Source: Vombatus ursinus (taxonomy: Eukaryota > Chordata > Mammalia > Diprotodontia > Vombatidae). Taken from it: a stretch of 64,000 nt of DNA. Of this stretch, positions 1 to 12,120 are shown in pieces. The translations under genes and the position numbers were made by a program. The notes beneath the pieces were generated by a model. That model searched no databases and was not told where the DNA came from. It was given only the letters and a program-made list of their open reading frames with translations. Position 1 is the stretch's first letter; each line of letters begins with the position of its first letter. The stretch is taken from assembly GCF_900497805.2 (NCBI RefSeq), contig NW_020954599.1, forward strand, positions 48,057,397-48,121,396. The letters are read 5' to 3'.

Positions 1-189
1 CAACAGGGTGTGAATGTAACCACTTCTCTGGGAAAATAGATCTATGAGTGGGAGAGCAGGTTAGAGTGAAAAGATAACCAAGAGAGTAAGTGGGGATTGA
101 TACCCTCAAGTGAAAGATGTGAGGTGCTAGTTACTAGTGGGAAGTGGTCCCTTCACAAATCAGTTACAACTGAGGTTGTAACATTCAAA

Positions 190-570
190 AGCCAGGCACT
201 GTTAACACAAGGGATACAAATATGAAAGATGACATAACTCCTGGTCTTGAGGAACTTCTACTATAACAATGCAATATGAAGTACTTACAAAGAATAATGC
301 TATGATGAACAATGTGATCATGACAAAGAGGAATAAAAAAATCTGAGGAGGGAGAAATTATTTTAATTCAGGAGCATCAGGGAAAATGTCATGGAGGAGA
401 AAGCACTTGAACTTGGCACAGGGGGAAATAAGTATCTCATAAAAACAGAAATGAGAAAGGAGTATGTTCTAAGCAAGGGGATTTCCTTTGCGTGGTTTTT
501 TGGAGAAAAGAACATGAAGAATGAGAGGTATGAAAGTGAGGAAAAGCTGAAAATGTAGGTTGCAGTCAGA
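190..570 (+). repeat. Old unnamed interspersed repeat, copy 1 (5' part)
   Basis: The copy opens with a degenerate form of the phrase CCAGGCACTGT...GATACAAATA...CTTGAGGAACTT, which starts several other copies in this window. It then runs into a purine-rich stretch. I recognise the block as a widespread old mammalian or marsupial repeat but cannot name the family. Open frames across it are chance. Confidence 0.5.
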
Positions 571-2775
571 GAATAGTAAGCCTTTTGCATCTAGCACAGT
601 TTCTTGAACAAAAAGGGGCATAATAACAGTCAGTTGAATATAATAAAATCAGTTGGTCTTCTATACTACATCAGAAAGATATATTGGAGATCAGACAACG
701 GTCAGGGAGAAGTAATGAAGATGTTTTTAAAGAACTTATGTATAAGACTTGCAAAATCTAATAGAGAATCTGAAAAGTAGGGGTTGGTGTCAATATGGCA
801 GAATAACAAAGCCATAATCAAAATCCAATATCCATTGTTATCATTACCAATCTGTTTGGCAAGTGGTAGTAGGAGGATGCATGGGAGGAATGCCCAAGCA
901 CAACCATTATTGTGCTCCTCTGCCAGCTTCATTTTGGCTATGGTGCCTCAGAGATAATACAATTTACATTTTGATATGACAAAGTCAAAAATAAATTTGG
1001 CAAACACTGGCCTAGACAATATCCCTTCAATACATTGGGTTGTAGTGATAAAGTTATTTGTTTCCTGACTTTGGCAGCTTATGTAGGAAAATACTTCAAC
1101 TTATAAATTGCTAGCATCACTTTTATAAAACATATGAAGTCTAACAAAGAGCAGCATCCATAGCTGCTCTTTGAAGTCCCAGTAAGAATCAACCATGTAC
1201 ATACCAGATTGACTCTTTTCAGAGAGAAATGGTAGTACCTTGAAAAAGATGTGAAACATACTTCCTCATCTTTTATTAAAAATAATTTTATGCCAATTTT
1301 ATATTTTTTGCAATTAAATATCAAATAGTTCAATAACATAAAATCACTGATGATAGAGAAATATTATACTGTATTTCAATTTAGTACATAAAGCAATTGA
1401 AAAGACCAGAAAATTTGATAACATGAGAGTGATAAAAGGAACCTATTCACAATTATAAAGATTTTCTTATAATAGTTAATAAAATTTACCAAATAACACT
1501 TCTACATAATTATATGAATGAAAGATACCTTACTTTAACAAGGTCATTGTCTGGAGCTTAGAAACAATATTTACTAAAAGCTTCAAGGAAACTTACTCAC
1601 AATTTAGTTTTCTTTCAATATGTTAAATATTGACTTTAAATTGTGGTGCTATAATTTCTACAATTAGATTATTTATAAAGAATTTTATAGGAAAGCATGC
1701 ATATTGCTCACAGAGGCTAAGAATGCATAGAGGTATTACAATTAGTATTAGTAGAAGTACTCACATGGTTTGAAAACATTGATCACTCAAAGTAACCAAG
1801 GAAGTAATAAACCTCTTACATGACCTTATTTTCTTATAATCATCCTCTTTCTATTAAGAGTATAATATAGAAAAAATTCCAATTACTGAAGGGTTCTGGT
1901 TGAGTTTTGTTTTGATTAATCACAACTTTAATATAATAAAAATTTAATCAGAGAATAGAATGCATCATCAGCCTTGTCAGAAGAAAATTCATAAACATAA
2001 CTGTAGCCTTTCTAAGCATTTCACACAATGGGAAGTAGCCCTGGGCACACTCTTAAATGGGTTCAAAAGAAAAAAAAATGTGATCCCCCTTCAATAAATG
2101 TCATTTTTTTTTTTACAGAACAGAAAATACAGAATAATAAACCTCTCATCTTTTTAATCCATGGTGTGCATTTCCCAAGAACATGTGCAAAAGAAAGTAA
2201 TGAGCTTTGCTTGGATGGCAGAAGTACCAGAATAAAACTCACTACTTGTGATCACTGAAAGCTGTTTCACCAATGTTTGGGTGCATAATGAGACCAATTC
2301 TAGTAACACCTGTATTCAGCTCTCTGAGTCTTCTCTTCTGTCTTCCTTCCTTTCATTTACCTACACTTTCAAAAAAAATACTTTTGATTTTATTTGTAGT
2401 AATAATGTCATTAGGAATATGATTCTGCTCCTTTGGAATTATGTTAATTGATTAGTCATTAGATAAAATATCATATATTAGAATGAGAATGACCAACAGT
2501 TAAATGAATTTGTGTACATTGCAAAATGTAGGGGAAAACCATGAAATTCTTAACATCCTCTCCCCCATCTCTTTTTTCCCCCTCCAACTCCATTCCTCTC
2601 AATGTTAAGATTGAAAGGGCAGAACACAGGACTTCCTCAGATTGTTACTTCCTTCCTTCAGCTAAGTGTGGAGGTGGCCCTGGGTTCCAAAACAAATGGA
2701 ATAGAAGCCCTACAGGCACTACTGAGCTGGAAAGATTTCAGGTATGATCCTGAAAAAAACAAAAACAAACACACA
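571..2775. other. AT-rich sequence, no gene seen
   Basis: I found no convincing exon, repeat of known family or RNA gene here. The short open frames on both strands start and stop at random, lack conserved motifs and have no retrogene signature. Confidence 0.5.
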
Positions 2776-2801
2776 ACAATAACAACAACAACAACAACAA
2801 T
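2776..2801 (+). repeat. (CAA)n microsatellite
   Basis: A near-perfect run of CAA/AAC triplets lies directly downstream of an A-rich stretch. It produces the poly-threonine and poly-valine runs seen in overlapping open frames, which are therefore not genes. Confidence 0.9.
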
Positions 2802-3027
2802 AGGGACAAAAACTGTGTTCTGTCCAATATTAGACCAATTATGTATAGAAAGATTCATAACCTGAAAGTAGCTAAGATTTTTTTTTATTTTAGCCATAAA
2901 GCAGATAAAAATAAAAAATGGCTCTCAAATAATAAGATATTTATTAAGCATTCTTGCCTGACTGGCTGGAAGATAATAAATAAATATGAAAATAGTATAA
3001 ATAGAAAGGCCAAGATTATAGTTAAAG

Positions 3028-3250
3028 ATACACACACACACATGCACACACACACACACATACACACATATATACATATATACATACACACATACATACA
3101 ATGTATGTGTACACACATAGTAAGATAGATGAATATATACACACATATATACATATATGTATATGTATATACACAATATGTGTGTATATGTATATGCATA
3201 TACACAATATATATGTGTATACACTCATAGAATTATTTATATATATATAA
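3028..3250 (+). repeat. Compound (CA)n / (TACA)n / (TA)n microsatellite
   Basis: About 220 bp of alternating CA, CATA and TA units with interruptions. Four overlapping open frames made of Tyr, His, Ile, Val and Cys codons are artefacts of this repeat. Confidence 0.9.
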
Positions 3251-3459
3251 TTGTGGTAAATGGGAAGCTTTCTTATGGTTTCAGCATAAACTTTTATATA
3301 TCACAGGTATGCTTTTTTATTAAAGATATTTAGTCTTTATCCTTATAGATAAAATACCAAAGAGACTTTCACTCCACTACTCAAAATTAGCTCATTGTTA
3401 CTTACCAATTTTAATAATTGCATATATGATTTTATCAATGTGTGTAATATTTTATGTAA

Positions 3460-3552
3460 CACACATACATATATATTGCAACTTCTCAATACCTTCTAAT
3501 TATAAATATACATATATACATACATATACATATACATATATATATATCCTCT
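3460..3552 (+). repeat. (TACA)n/(TA)n microsatellite
   Basis: A second AT-rich tetranucleotide run lies about 210 bp downstream of the larger one. Confidence 0.8.
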
Positions 3553-3599
3553 ATAAATGCTACTTGGATTACCTACCTAACCTGCTAGAGATAATAATA

Positions 3600-4410
3600 T
3601 TTTCATTTTATTGACTTAAGTAACAATGAATCATTCAGTCTATCTCTCATTCTTCTTGCTTGACAAGTCTAGTCCATTTTCTGATCCTACGTATATTCTG
3701 TAAGACTTTTTATGTCACTTCTCAGAAATAAATCACTATTGGCAATATACAAGAGACTGCTTGTGTACATTATGAGTCTTACATTGCATATTGGGTTAGT
3801 TACTTATAATTTTAATTTTCTAAATTTTGGGGTTTAAGAGACAGCCAAAACTTTGGGATCATTAAAATAGAATAACTACAGCTTCCCTAATGTTGTTCAG
3901 CTTGGTATTCTCCTCCTAAACACTTCAGAGCCAGCTCATTGTCCATCTGCAATACTTACCCAAGATATGCATATCAATGGATTAATTTGATGGGCTGCCC
4001 ATGCAGCTGCATGTCATAATCTGAGCAATATGTGTTTTTCATTCACTTTATTTTTCTAGTTTTAAGGGGTAATCCTACATGTCCCCATTACCACAAAATT
4101 CACCATGGAGGTGTTATGATGTTCTGCATAGTGTAGTTGTACACTGCAATGCAAGTAGTACAACATTATCTCTGAATTGGAGCATTTTTAAAACTTGACC
4201 ATGAAGTTATATGACCCTTAGGAAAATGGTCTTTCATAACATTGAAAAACTAGTGAACATACAACTCATAAAACACTTTCTTTTGGTGTCAATTCTTTGT
4301 GGAATTTTGAAAAACTGTATCTTTAAAGCAATGTCTGTTGAATTATCTTAGATTATTTTTCCATGTGTAAGTGGCACCTTACCTTAGGAGAGTGTTACTT
4401 ATAGGTCAAC
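3600..4410. other. Unique sequence, no gene seen
   Basis: AT-rich sequence without long open frames or recognisable repeats. Confidence 0.45.
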
Positions 4411-4414
4411 TTTC

Positions 4415-4625
4415 TTTACTGGGCATTCAAAACCTTTTATTACTTGGTCTCAAAACTAATCTTTTAAAACTTTTCTCCCTTTATTCTCCTTAGTTGTATT
4501 CCATTCTTTTGGTAATGTAGACACTTTATTTTTCTCTCCCTTGTCCTTTGTTTTCCCACCTTTGTCCCTTGACTTAATGCGTTTCTCATAAAGCTCTTCT
4601 TTTCCAATATCTACATCTTATTCAA
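4415..4625 (+). repeat. LINE/L2 3' fragment
   Basis: The block resembles the conserved L2 3' region in plus orientation: an opening similar to 'CAAAACCTTTTATTACTTGGTCT', then a pyrimidine-rich stretch of TTTCTCCC-type words. A SINE fragment follows, and then more L2-like sequence at 4810-5000, so one L2 copy may have been interrupted. Confidence 0.4.
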
Positions 4626-4639
4626 TGGGTGAAGTCAAG

Positions 4640-4800
4640 ATGATGCAGAACATGGAGGCCTCTGGTATTTGCTAGCAGTTTGATCATGGACAACCACTCT
4701 AAGTTAGTTCATTTTTAAACAGGAATAATAATACCTGTCAGGATCAAATGAGATTATATCTATAAAGTGGTTTGAAAATATAAAAGCACTAAATAAATTC
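4640..4800 (+). repeat. MIR-type SINE, 3' half
   Basis: The CORE-SINE 3' pattern is visible in degraded form: a short AATAATAATACCTG stretch, then GGATCAAATGAGAT, then a word like AAAGTGGTTTGAAAATATAAAAGCACTAAATAAAT. The tRNA-like head is eroded. Confidence 0.6.
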
Positions 4801-4809
4801 CATCTTTTA

Positions 4810-5000
4810 TTAAGTGCCATTTTTTTCTGTTATGCTTTTCCAGAATCTTTCCTTCATCCAAAGCAGTACTTACTCATTCTTCCTTCCTCTGAGATTTCAG
4901 AAGACTTTATACCTCTCTTTTGGCACCTTAGATTATAGGTGTTTATTTTTTGTGTCTTATTCATTACTAGATAGTATCAGATTCTCCATAAAGGGAGGGA
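4810..5000 (+). repeat. LINE/L2 3' fragment
   Basis: Possible continuation of the L2 copy at 4415-4625. It shows the pattern 'TTTGGCACCTTAGATTATAGG' followed by 'CTAGATAGTATCAGATTC', similar to the L2 'TAGACTGTAAGCTC' region. Strongly diverged. Confidence 0.35.
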
Positions 5001-5584
5001 TGAAAGAGTAGGGACTGATACATGACAGATACTAGCAACAATTGACAAACATCTGGTAGATCATGGTGGAGGAATTTGAAAATTTGAAAAGGCATGAAGT
5101 ATGAACTGATACAAATTGAGATTAGCATAGGTAAATAGAAATCCAACCCAAGTAAAAAGTAATAGTTCCCCAAAGCAACCTGTCTCTGGGGTTGTCAGAT
5201 TGTCAGGAACTGAATCTGAAGGCTAAAGGATCAAACAAAATTCAAGTCAGTAAAATGAAAATAAGGGCAAAGGATGTGGGATGAAAAGTGAACCAGGAAA
5301 AGCTGCCTCTTCATTCTTCAGTAGTTTGTCTGGCCTGGAAACATGGCTTAGGGCCTACCTACAGCCTAAGCTTTCTGTCATTGTCAAAGAAGAGAAACGA
5401 TTCAAGATCTGGGCCCATGACACTGTGCAATTTTGGAAGATTATGCCAACTTAGGTTCAGAAGTTGTGAAATCTGGATAGGTGGAAATAATTATTGCCAA
5501 TGTTATTCAGCCAGAAGAATACCAGGAGAGGCCACTAAACAGAACTATTATATAGATATTTGACTGTTATTGGCCTCCTACATT
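5001..5584. other. Unique sequence, no gene seen
   Basis: A 91-codon open frame at 5288-5563 shows no recognisable domain and no retrogene signature. I do not call a gene. Confidence 0.4.
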
Positions 5585-6170
5585 TATTAATCAATCATCA
5601 AGCATTTATTAAGCACCTCCTCTATGCCAGACTCTCTGCTAAGTACTAGAATACAAATACAAAAAATAAAATAATGCCTATTCTCAAGAAGCTTTTACAT
5701 TATAACAGAGGAGATAACAAGAACATATATAACTATATAAAGAACAGATACATTAAGGAAAAATGCAAAAGATAAATTAATGAAAAATGCAAAGCAATTA
5801 AATACATGGTAATTGGGAGGGAAAATATAAGCAATTGGAGGGATGAGGCAAGATTTCATGCAGACAGTAGTATTTGAGCTACATCTTAAAGAAATAGAAA
5901 AATTCTAGGAGACAGTGGTGAGCAGGTAGTATTATTCTAGGTACAAGATGGGGAGGCAGTCAGCACAAAGATATCTACTGCAAGAAATGGATCACAGAGA
6001 ACAAGAAATAATGTCTAATGAGGTTGAAAAGATAGGTTATGTCAGTTGGGAAGGGCTTTCAAAACTAAAAAGAGAAGTCCATATTATTTTAGAGTTGATA
6101 AGGAGCCACTGGAGTTTATTAAGCAAGTGAATGACTTAGAGGGATTCTTAAGGGAAATGACTTTACCTTG
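5585..6170 (+). repeat. Old unnamed interspersed repeat, copy 2
   Basis: The copy begins at a TTTATTAAGCACCTCCTCTATG-like word with CTAAGTACTAGAATACAAA. It proceeds through purine-rich text and ends near GGAGCCACTGGAGTTTATTAAGC and a diverged ATGACTTAGAGGG segment. The order of words matches copies 4-7. Confidence 0.6.
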
Positions 6171-6885
6171 AGGATATAGTGAAATGTTTCTTGGTTCACA
6201 AGAATGCCTGGAGAGTTACTTGCAATTGGAATTATTGCACCTAACAATATCAAAGGCACTAAATGTTGGATGCCTACCTACTGCTCCACTTATAAACAAA
6301 ATCTAAAGAAAAGATATGCATTCTCTGGGCAGGTTTCATCTGGTCTTTGCAGTATTTGTATGAATCATTTGCTGCTCAAACCTTCAAAAATCTAACTATT
6401 CCTGAGACCATTCAATTCCAAATGCCTACTTTTCTTTCTTTCATTTTTTTTGTTTGTTTTTTTTTAACAGAAAGATTTCTGGATAGAGACAAGAACCAAT
6501 GCAGAAAAGTAACGTCAACAAGTAAACCCATAATTGAGAGAATAAGTGTGTGGGAGGGCTACAGGGCCCCTGCTCCACCAACCCAGATCTGGACTACTGC
6601 CTACTATGAGTCATCACCCTCAATTTTATCCTTGTCCTCACTGCCATAGAATAGGCACTCACTGCCTAAAGGACGTGATTGGCTTTTCAGGGTACTCTTA
6701 TCTAGGATGTTTGGAAACTATACCATGAACAATATATGTCATTCATTTTGGATCCTGAACACAGTGATCTTCCTTGACTGGGGCATCTTCACTATCCTTT
6801 GTCCTTGGAAGTATAGTTACTGCTTCCCATCATCAAAAGCAGAACATGGGTTGGATTTCTTCTAGTCAGAAGACTTTGGTTCATA
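6171..6885. other. Unique sequence, no gene seen
   Basis: A 100-codon and a 60-codon open frame overlap near 6350-6730. Neither shows a known motif, splice structure or mRNA-copy features. Nothing is called. Confidence 0.4.
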
Positions 6886-6889
6886 TTCT

Positions 6890-7045
6890 CACCCTCATAC
6901 TTCTTCCTTTTATGACCTTATGCAAGTCACTTGAAGTGACTGGTCTTGTTTCTTCATTTGTAAAAAAGAAGATGTTAAGACTAAGTCACCTCAGAGGTTC
7001 CTTTCAGCTCTAAGTCTAAGATATCATGATTCTTTGATACTATGA
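6890..7045 (+). repeat. MIR3/THER-like SINE
   Basis: The remains read TGACCTTATGCAAGTCACTT, TTTCTTCATTTGTAAAA, then the marsupial-type ending in which CAGAGGTTCCTTTCAGCTCTAA is followed by ATGATTCTTTGA. The head is missing or degraded. Confidence 0.65.
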
Positions 7046-7784
7046 ACCCAGCCAATCCATTAGACAAACAATATATAATTAGGAAGGTGGCTGGTAAAGA
7101 GCTTTTTCTGTTAGTAACTCAGATGCTACTCCATTTCTTGAGGATTTCCAATTAGAGTAGCAGAAAAGCCAAAGAAGGGAGTAGGAGATGATGATTTCTG
7201 AACATATCTGAATGAAAAATCTGTATGTTAGTGGAGAAAACTGGCCCTCTACTTTAAAATACTTTTTGGTGTTAATGAGTGTGGCTTCCCTTATTTTGTT
7301 ACCTTAAAAGAAAGCATTTTAGGTATATTGTGAGGAGTTCAGCTTTTGTATCCCTGAATTGGAAAGCTTCATCATTTTTTTATGGATTAAAGGATACATT
7401 TGTAGAGCTCTTGCAGAGCCTTTATTTCTATCTTCTGAATAAATGCAACTTTTCTCTTCCCAGGGAAATAAACCAGATGATAAGATTTTCAGAATCTTAA
7501 AAAATAAGTGAAGGCAAGGACAAGGCCAATAATTTTCCTGTGTAGAGCAGTGATCTATCTCCAAACATTTTGATCACTCGCCCATTTCATAACATATATA
7601 TATTTATATATAAATATATATATGTTTCTCCATATACCCTAAATCTATTTTATTTACAAATTATATGTATTTTATTTACTAATTATTTTTACAAATTATA
7701 TACATATACCACAGTGGTAATAGTTAAATTTATGCAAAACTAAAAATTAAAACAATGAATGTTTTAAAAACTTTGTAAAAGTTG

Positions 7785-8450
7785 AAATCATATTTGGTCC
7801 TCAAATCATTTGGGAGTCACTGGAGGTCATTGGGTAGTAGAGTGACATGGTCAAATTTGTCCTTTGGAATATCATCTTGGCAGATATGTGGAGAATGAAT
7901 TAGAATAGAGAGAGACTTGAATCTGGGAAACCAATTAGAAGGCAATTGGAATTGTCCAAGTTAGAAGTAAAGAGGGCTTTAACCAGGGTGGTGGCTGAAT
8001 GAGTGAAGAGAAAGGAAAATATATGAGATAATGGGTTGAATGCAGAAATGATAAGATTTAGCAAGAGATTGGATATGGGAAATTATGTCAAATGAAGTGT
8101 CAAGAATGACACTGAGTTTTCAACCTTGGATGAATGGAAGAGTAATAGTGCCCTGGACAGTAATAAAGAGTTCAGAAAGGGAGAGGGTTTTTTAATTTGT
8201 TTGTTTTTTGTTTTGTTTTGTTTTTCTTGAGGGGAGGGATGAAAGATAAGAAGTCTTATTTTGGACATGCTGAATTTGAGATGTCTATAGGACATCCATT
8301 TCAATATGAGTGAAAGATAATTTGAGATGCTAGTTAAGAGCCTAATATTGGATATATAGATCTAGAAATCATCTGGATAGAGATGACTGAACCTATAGGA
8401 GCTAAGAGGATCACAAGTAGAAGGAGAACCAAGAGAGAATATTATTCAGG
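7785..8450 (+). repeat. Old unnamed interspersed repeat, copy 3 (3' part)
   Basis: Shared words appear in family order: GGGAGTCACTGGAGGTC, GAGTGACATGGTCAAAT, AACCAATTAGAAGGCAATTG, GATTGGATATGGG, TTTTGGACATGCTGAATTTG, AGATGTCTATAGGACATCC and CATCTGGATAGAGATG. This is the best-preserved 3' half in the window. A T-rich insertion lies at about 8188-8226. Confidence 0.7.
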
Positions 8451-8487
8451 CATGTGCTGGCAAATATTTATCAACTAGTCTGAGGAC

Positions 8488-8498
8488 CTGTGTGTGTA

Positions 8499-8529
<31 letters not shown>

Positions 8530-8530
8530 T
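8488..8530 (+). repeat. (TG)n microsatellite
   Basis: An interrupted TG dinucleotide run of about 40 bp. Confidence 0.9.
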
Positions 8531-9554
8531 GGGGGTTAAAGTAGGGGGTATGCATAAACACTTTTAAGTTTAATCTACATTACTAACACTTTATTGAATT
8601 TAGATAATAAATACCAACCCCAATAAACTAGTCTTTTTTATGGAGATTGTCAATTTTTGGCATGTAAATGCACACACAGAAAATTTAACAATCAGTTCTC
8701 CTTGATTAGAATGATCTCTAGCACACCATTGGTAGCATCACAAAACCAAAAGAGAAAAGAAAATAACTATGAAAAGTTTAATAAATGCTCTTTGACTGGT
8801 TTATTCATATTCTCACCCTCCAACTGGATGATCATACACCCTCTGGAATGATGCCTCTACCCCAGGCCTGCATAACATACAACCAGCTTGCATCCTGCCA
8901 AAGGATTTCCAACCCCCACCACCCACCGTGAAAAAAGTGGGGTTGCCATTGAGCATGCTTTTCTATTTGTCACGTGACCTGAGACAACCAACCATCGTCA
9001 ATCTGTATCTAGTCTAACTCATCTGTGGGGTGAAGAAGTTTAGACTATTTTAATTTTTTCCCCTACCTACCATCAAGTTGTGCAGGTCTGCTAAACCCTC
9101 TTATGAAGGCCCGACCTCCCAGAAGTGTAGTCTCCATTTTGGAGACACAGGGTCTACAGTTAAGAAATGAAAAAAAGTTTATCCAGAAAAATGTCAAGAA
9201 AATGGGAGTGAGAAACACCAACTGGCAGCAAATGATGTTTATCTACTTTAAGGAGAAGTTTATCTGGACTAGTATACTTTTCTGGTGGCAGCTTGTTATG
9301 TATGGCCCCTCTGGGTTCAGCTACACCAGGGTAGTTTTAAGACCAAACAATATACTTCCTTCAGGCAGGAACTATGTCTTACTCTTCTCCAGTCACAGTG
9401 CTGACAGTGGGCTGACAGACAGTAGACAGAGAAGGGCATAGGGACAGGGACAGGGATTTAACCAGTGATTTCATTGTTTTCTTGGGAACCCCGGTGAAGG
9501 ACTCTTTCTGTTTATGTACCTTCTCTGTATTGTATAGACTCAGAAAGTTCCTGA
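8531..9554. other. Mostly unique sequence, no gene seen
   Basis: The stretch holds a 112-codon open frame at 9103-9441. It has no recognisable domain, no repeat match that I can name and no visible mRNA-copy signs. A slightly GC-richer patch near 8860-8950 may be a degraded DNA transposon. Confidence 0.4.
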
Positions 9555-9640
9555 AATACAGAAATACATTGTTTTGCCCAGGGTCACACAGGCAGTATGT
9601 GCCAGAAGCAAGGCATAAAGCAGGGTTTATTTTGCCTACT
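9555..9640 (-). repeat. MIR-type SINE fragment
   Basis: The minus-strand CORE pattern TTTTGCCCAGGGTCACACAGG is followed by a degraded B-box side. Confidence 0.55.
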
Positions 9641-9655
9641 TTTTATCTTCTATAT

Positions 9656-9768
9656 CAGGGTTGGGAAACTTGTGGTCTCAAAGCCACATATGGCCTTCTA
9701 GGACCTTGGGAGTGGCCTTTTGACTGAGACCAAGTTTTACAGAACAAATGCTTTATTTTCAATGTTTT
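9656..9768 (+). mobile_element. Foldback hAT-type element, left arm
   Basis: The left arm of a palindromic non-autonomous DNA transposon begins CAGGGTTGGGAAACTTGTGG. Reverse-complementing 13814-13930 gives a closely matching sequence, sharing for example CCACAT-TGGCCTTCTAGG and GGCC-TTGACTGA. The flanking octamer TTCTATAT (9648-9655) matches TTCTATAC (13931-13938) at 7 of 8 positions, as expected for a hAT target duplication. The element is split by the L1/HAL1 block between the arms. Confidence 0.8.
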
Positions 9769-9974
9769 TATTCAATTACAAAAAGTATTCTTTTTTTGTC
9801 CCACACTGAGATAGTCCTTGGAACATTAAATATGAATAGATAATAATGATTCATCCTTAAACTGTTTCTATCTGAACCCCATCAAAAATTATGAAAAGAA
9901 AAAGATAAAAATAACAAAAACAAAATAATTGAAATGATGATGATTCAGAACTATCTAAACTTATTTAACCTACC
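9769..9974. other. Unassigned AT-rich segment between hAT arm and L1
   Basis: About 200 bp that match neither the foldback element nor the L1 3' end starting near 9975. It starts with TTTTTATTCAATTAC, which resembles the extreme 3' terminus of the L1 copy at 14003. It may be an older L1 tail with an insertion, or carried-along flanking DNA. Confidence 0.35.
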
Positions 9975-10177
9975 CCCTTTTTCTTTCTTTTTTTTTAAAT
10001 TAACTTATTTTTAGTTTTCCACATTCCAGTCCATAAACTTTTGAGTTTTAAATTTTCTTCTCCTACATCCCCTGCCCCCTTCCTAAGACAGTGTGCAATC
10101 TGACATAGGCTTTACATAAGTATTCTTATCGTCATGTTGTAAAGAAGAATTAGAATGAATTGGAGGAACCACAAAAA

Positions 10178-10206
10178 AGAAGAAACAAAACAAAACAAAA
10201 AAGAGC
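10178..10206 (-). repeat. A-rich variable tract in L1 3' UTR
   Basis: A run of CAAAA-type units lies inside the L1 3' UTR. It is at the same relative place as different simple repeats in three other L1 copies (14212-14291, 20001-20034, 46500-46552). Confidence 0.7.
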
Positions 10207-11532
10207 GAATATGGTATGCTTGGATCTACATTCAGACTCCATAGTTCTTTCTCTGGATGTGGATAGCATTTTCCATCATGAGTCTTCTGGTGTTTTTTTA
10301 GATTTTTGCATTGCTGAGAAGGGGTAAGTCTATCAAAGTTAGTCATCACACAATGTGTCTGTTACTGTGTACAATGTTCTCTTGGTTCTGCTCACTTCAC
10401 TCAGCATCAGTTAATATAAGTCTTTCCAAGTTTTTTCTGAGCTCCACCTGCTCATCATTTCTTATAACACAGTAGTATTCCATTACATTCATATACTACA
10501 CTTGTTCAGCGATTCCCCAATTGATGGGCATCCTCTTAATTTCCAATTCTTGACCACCACAAAAAGAGCTGCTATAAATATTTTTGTACATTTTCCAATT
10601 TTTATGATCTCTTTGGGATACTGCCCTAGAAGTGCTATTGCTGGGTCAAAGAATGTGCACATTTTTATAGCCCTTTGGGCATAGTTCCAAATTGCTCTCC
10701 AAAATGGTCAGATCGGTTCACAACTCCACCAACAATGCATTAGAGCTCCAATTTTCCCACATCTTCTCCAACATTTATCATTTTCCTGTTTTATCATGTT
10801 GGCCAATCTGATAGGTGTGATGTGATACCTCAGAGTTGTTTTGATTTGCATTTACCTAATCAATAGTGATTTAGAACATTTTTTCATATGATTATTGATA
10901 GTTTCAATTTCTTCACCTGAAAATTGCTTGTTCATGACTTTTGACCATTTATCAATTGGTATATGAATTGTATTCTTATAAATTTGACTCAGGTCTCTAT
11001 ATATTTTATACATGAGGCCTTTATTAGAATACTGGTTGTAAAAATTCTTTCTCAGTTTTCTGCTTCCCTCCTAATCTCAGTTGCATTGGCTTTGTTTGTG
11101 GAAAAAAACTTTTCAATTTAATGTAGTCAAAATTATCCATTTTGCATTTTGTAATGTTCTCTATCTCTTTTTTGGTCATAGATTCTTCAATTCTCCATAA
11201 TTTGACAAGTGAACTATTCCTTTGTCTCCCACTTTGTTTATATTATTAGCCTTTATATCTAAATCACATACCCATTTCAACTATATTTTTGGCATATGGT
11301 ACAAAATTTTGGCCTATGCCAAATTTCTGCAATACTATTTTCCAGTTTCCCCAACAGTTTTTGTCAAAAAGGGAGTTCTTGTCCCAGAAGCTGGGGTCTT
11401 GGAGTTTATCAAATAGTAGGTTATTATCACCATTGACTACTGTGTCTAGTCACCCAGCACTCTACTTCTTAACCAGTACCAAGTAGTTTTAATGATTGCT
11501 GCTTTATAATACAATTTAAGATTTGGTATGGC

Positions 11533-11692
11533 AGGGGCAGCTAGGTGGCACAGTGGATAGAGCTCTGGCCTTGGAGTCAGGAGGACCTGAGTTCAAATCC
11601 GGCCTCAGACACATGACACTTATTAGCTGTGTGACCCTGGGCAAGTCACTTAACCCCGATTGCCTCACCAATAAAGGCCAAAAAAAAAAAGT
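11533..11692 (+). mobile_element. Young marsupial tRNA-derived SINE (WSINE1/SINE1-type)
   Basis: The 160-bp element opens GGGGCAGCTAGGTGGCACAG. It contains RNA polymerase III A-box-like TGGCACAGTGG and B-box-like GTTCAAATCC and ends in an A tract. It is flanked by a perfect 11-bp target duplication, TTTGGTATGGC, at 11522-11532 and 11693-11703. It inserted into the older L1 ORF2 and is one of the least diverged elements in the window. L1-type mobilisation is inferred from the A tail and duplication. Confidence 0.92.
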
Positions 11693-12120
11693 TTTGGTAT
11701 GGCTAGGCCACCTTCCCTAGCATTTCTTTTCCATTAATTACCTTGATATTCTGGAACTTTTGTTCTTCCAGATGACTTTTGTTATTATTTTTTCTAACTC
11801 TGTAAAATAATTTGTGGTAGTTTGATTGGTATGGCACTGAATAAGTAAATTAATTTAGGTAGAATTGTCATTTTTATTATATTAGCTCAGTCTATCTATG
11901 AGCAACTGATATTTTTCCAATTATTTAGATCTGACTTTATTTGTGTGAAGTGTTTTGTAATTGTGTAATTGTGTAATTGTGTTTTTGTTCCATGGGTTTG
12001 TTTTGGCAGGTAGATTTCCAAATATTTTATAAGGTCTATAGTAACTTTAGATGTAATTTTTCTTTCTTTTTCTTGCTGTTGGGCTTTGTTAGTAATATAT
12101 AGAAATGTCAATGATGTATG

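Larger units (their letters stand above)
9975..12120 (-). mobile_element. LINE-1, 3' UTR and ORF2 C-terminal part
   Basis: Read on the minus strand, this is the last third of L1 ORF2 followed by the 3' UTR. The right end (11896-12111) encodes FLYITNKAQ followed by a WKNISCS motif, which matches the part of ORF2p just downstream of the reverse transcriptase domain. Further left come the positions equivalent to the C-terminal ORF2p segments (NKCWRK-like and CPSTKEWLNK-like). The reading frame is broken many times. ORF2 N-terminal endonuclease and reverse transcriptase are absent: the copy joins directly to L1/HAL1 5' sequence at about 12121. A young SINE lies inside at 11533-11692. Confidence 0.85.

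Noticed and set aside
2885-3228. Several 68-106-codon frames rich in Tyr, His, Val and Cys
   Set aside because: Direct translations of the CA/TA microsatellite.
9103-9441. 112-codon open frame as a gene
   Set aside because: No recognisable domain, no splice or retrogene structure. This length is expected by chance in 64 kb.
11533-11692. tRNA gene suggested by A- and B-box-like words
   Set aside because: There is no cloverleaf-capable tRNA body. It is a SINE with an A tail and an 11-bp duplication.
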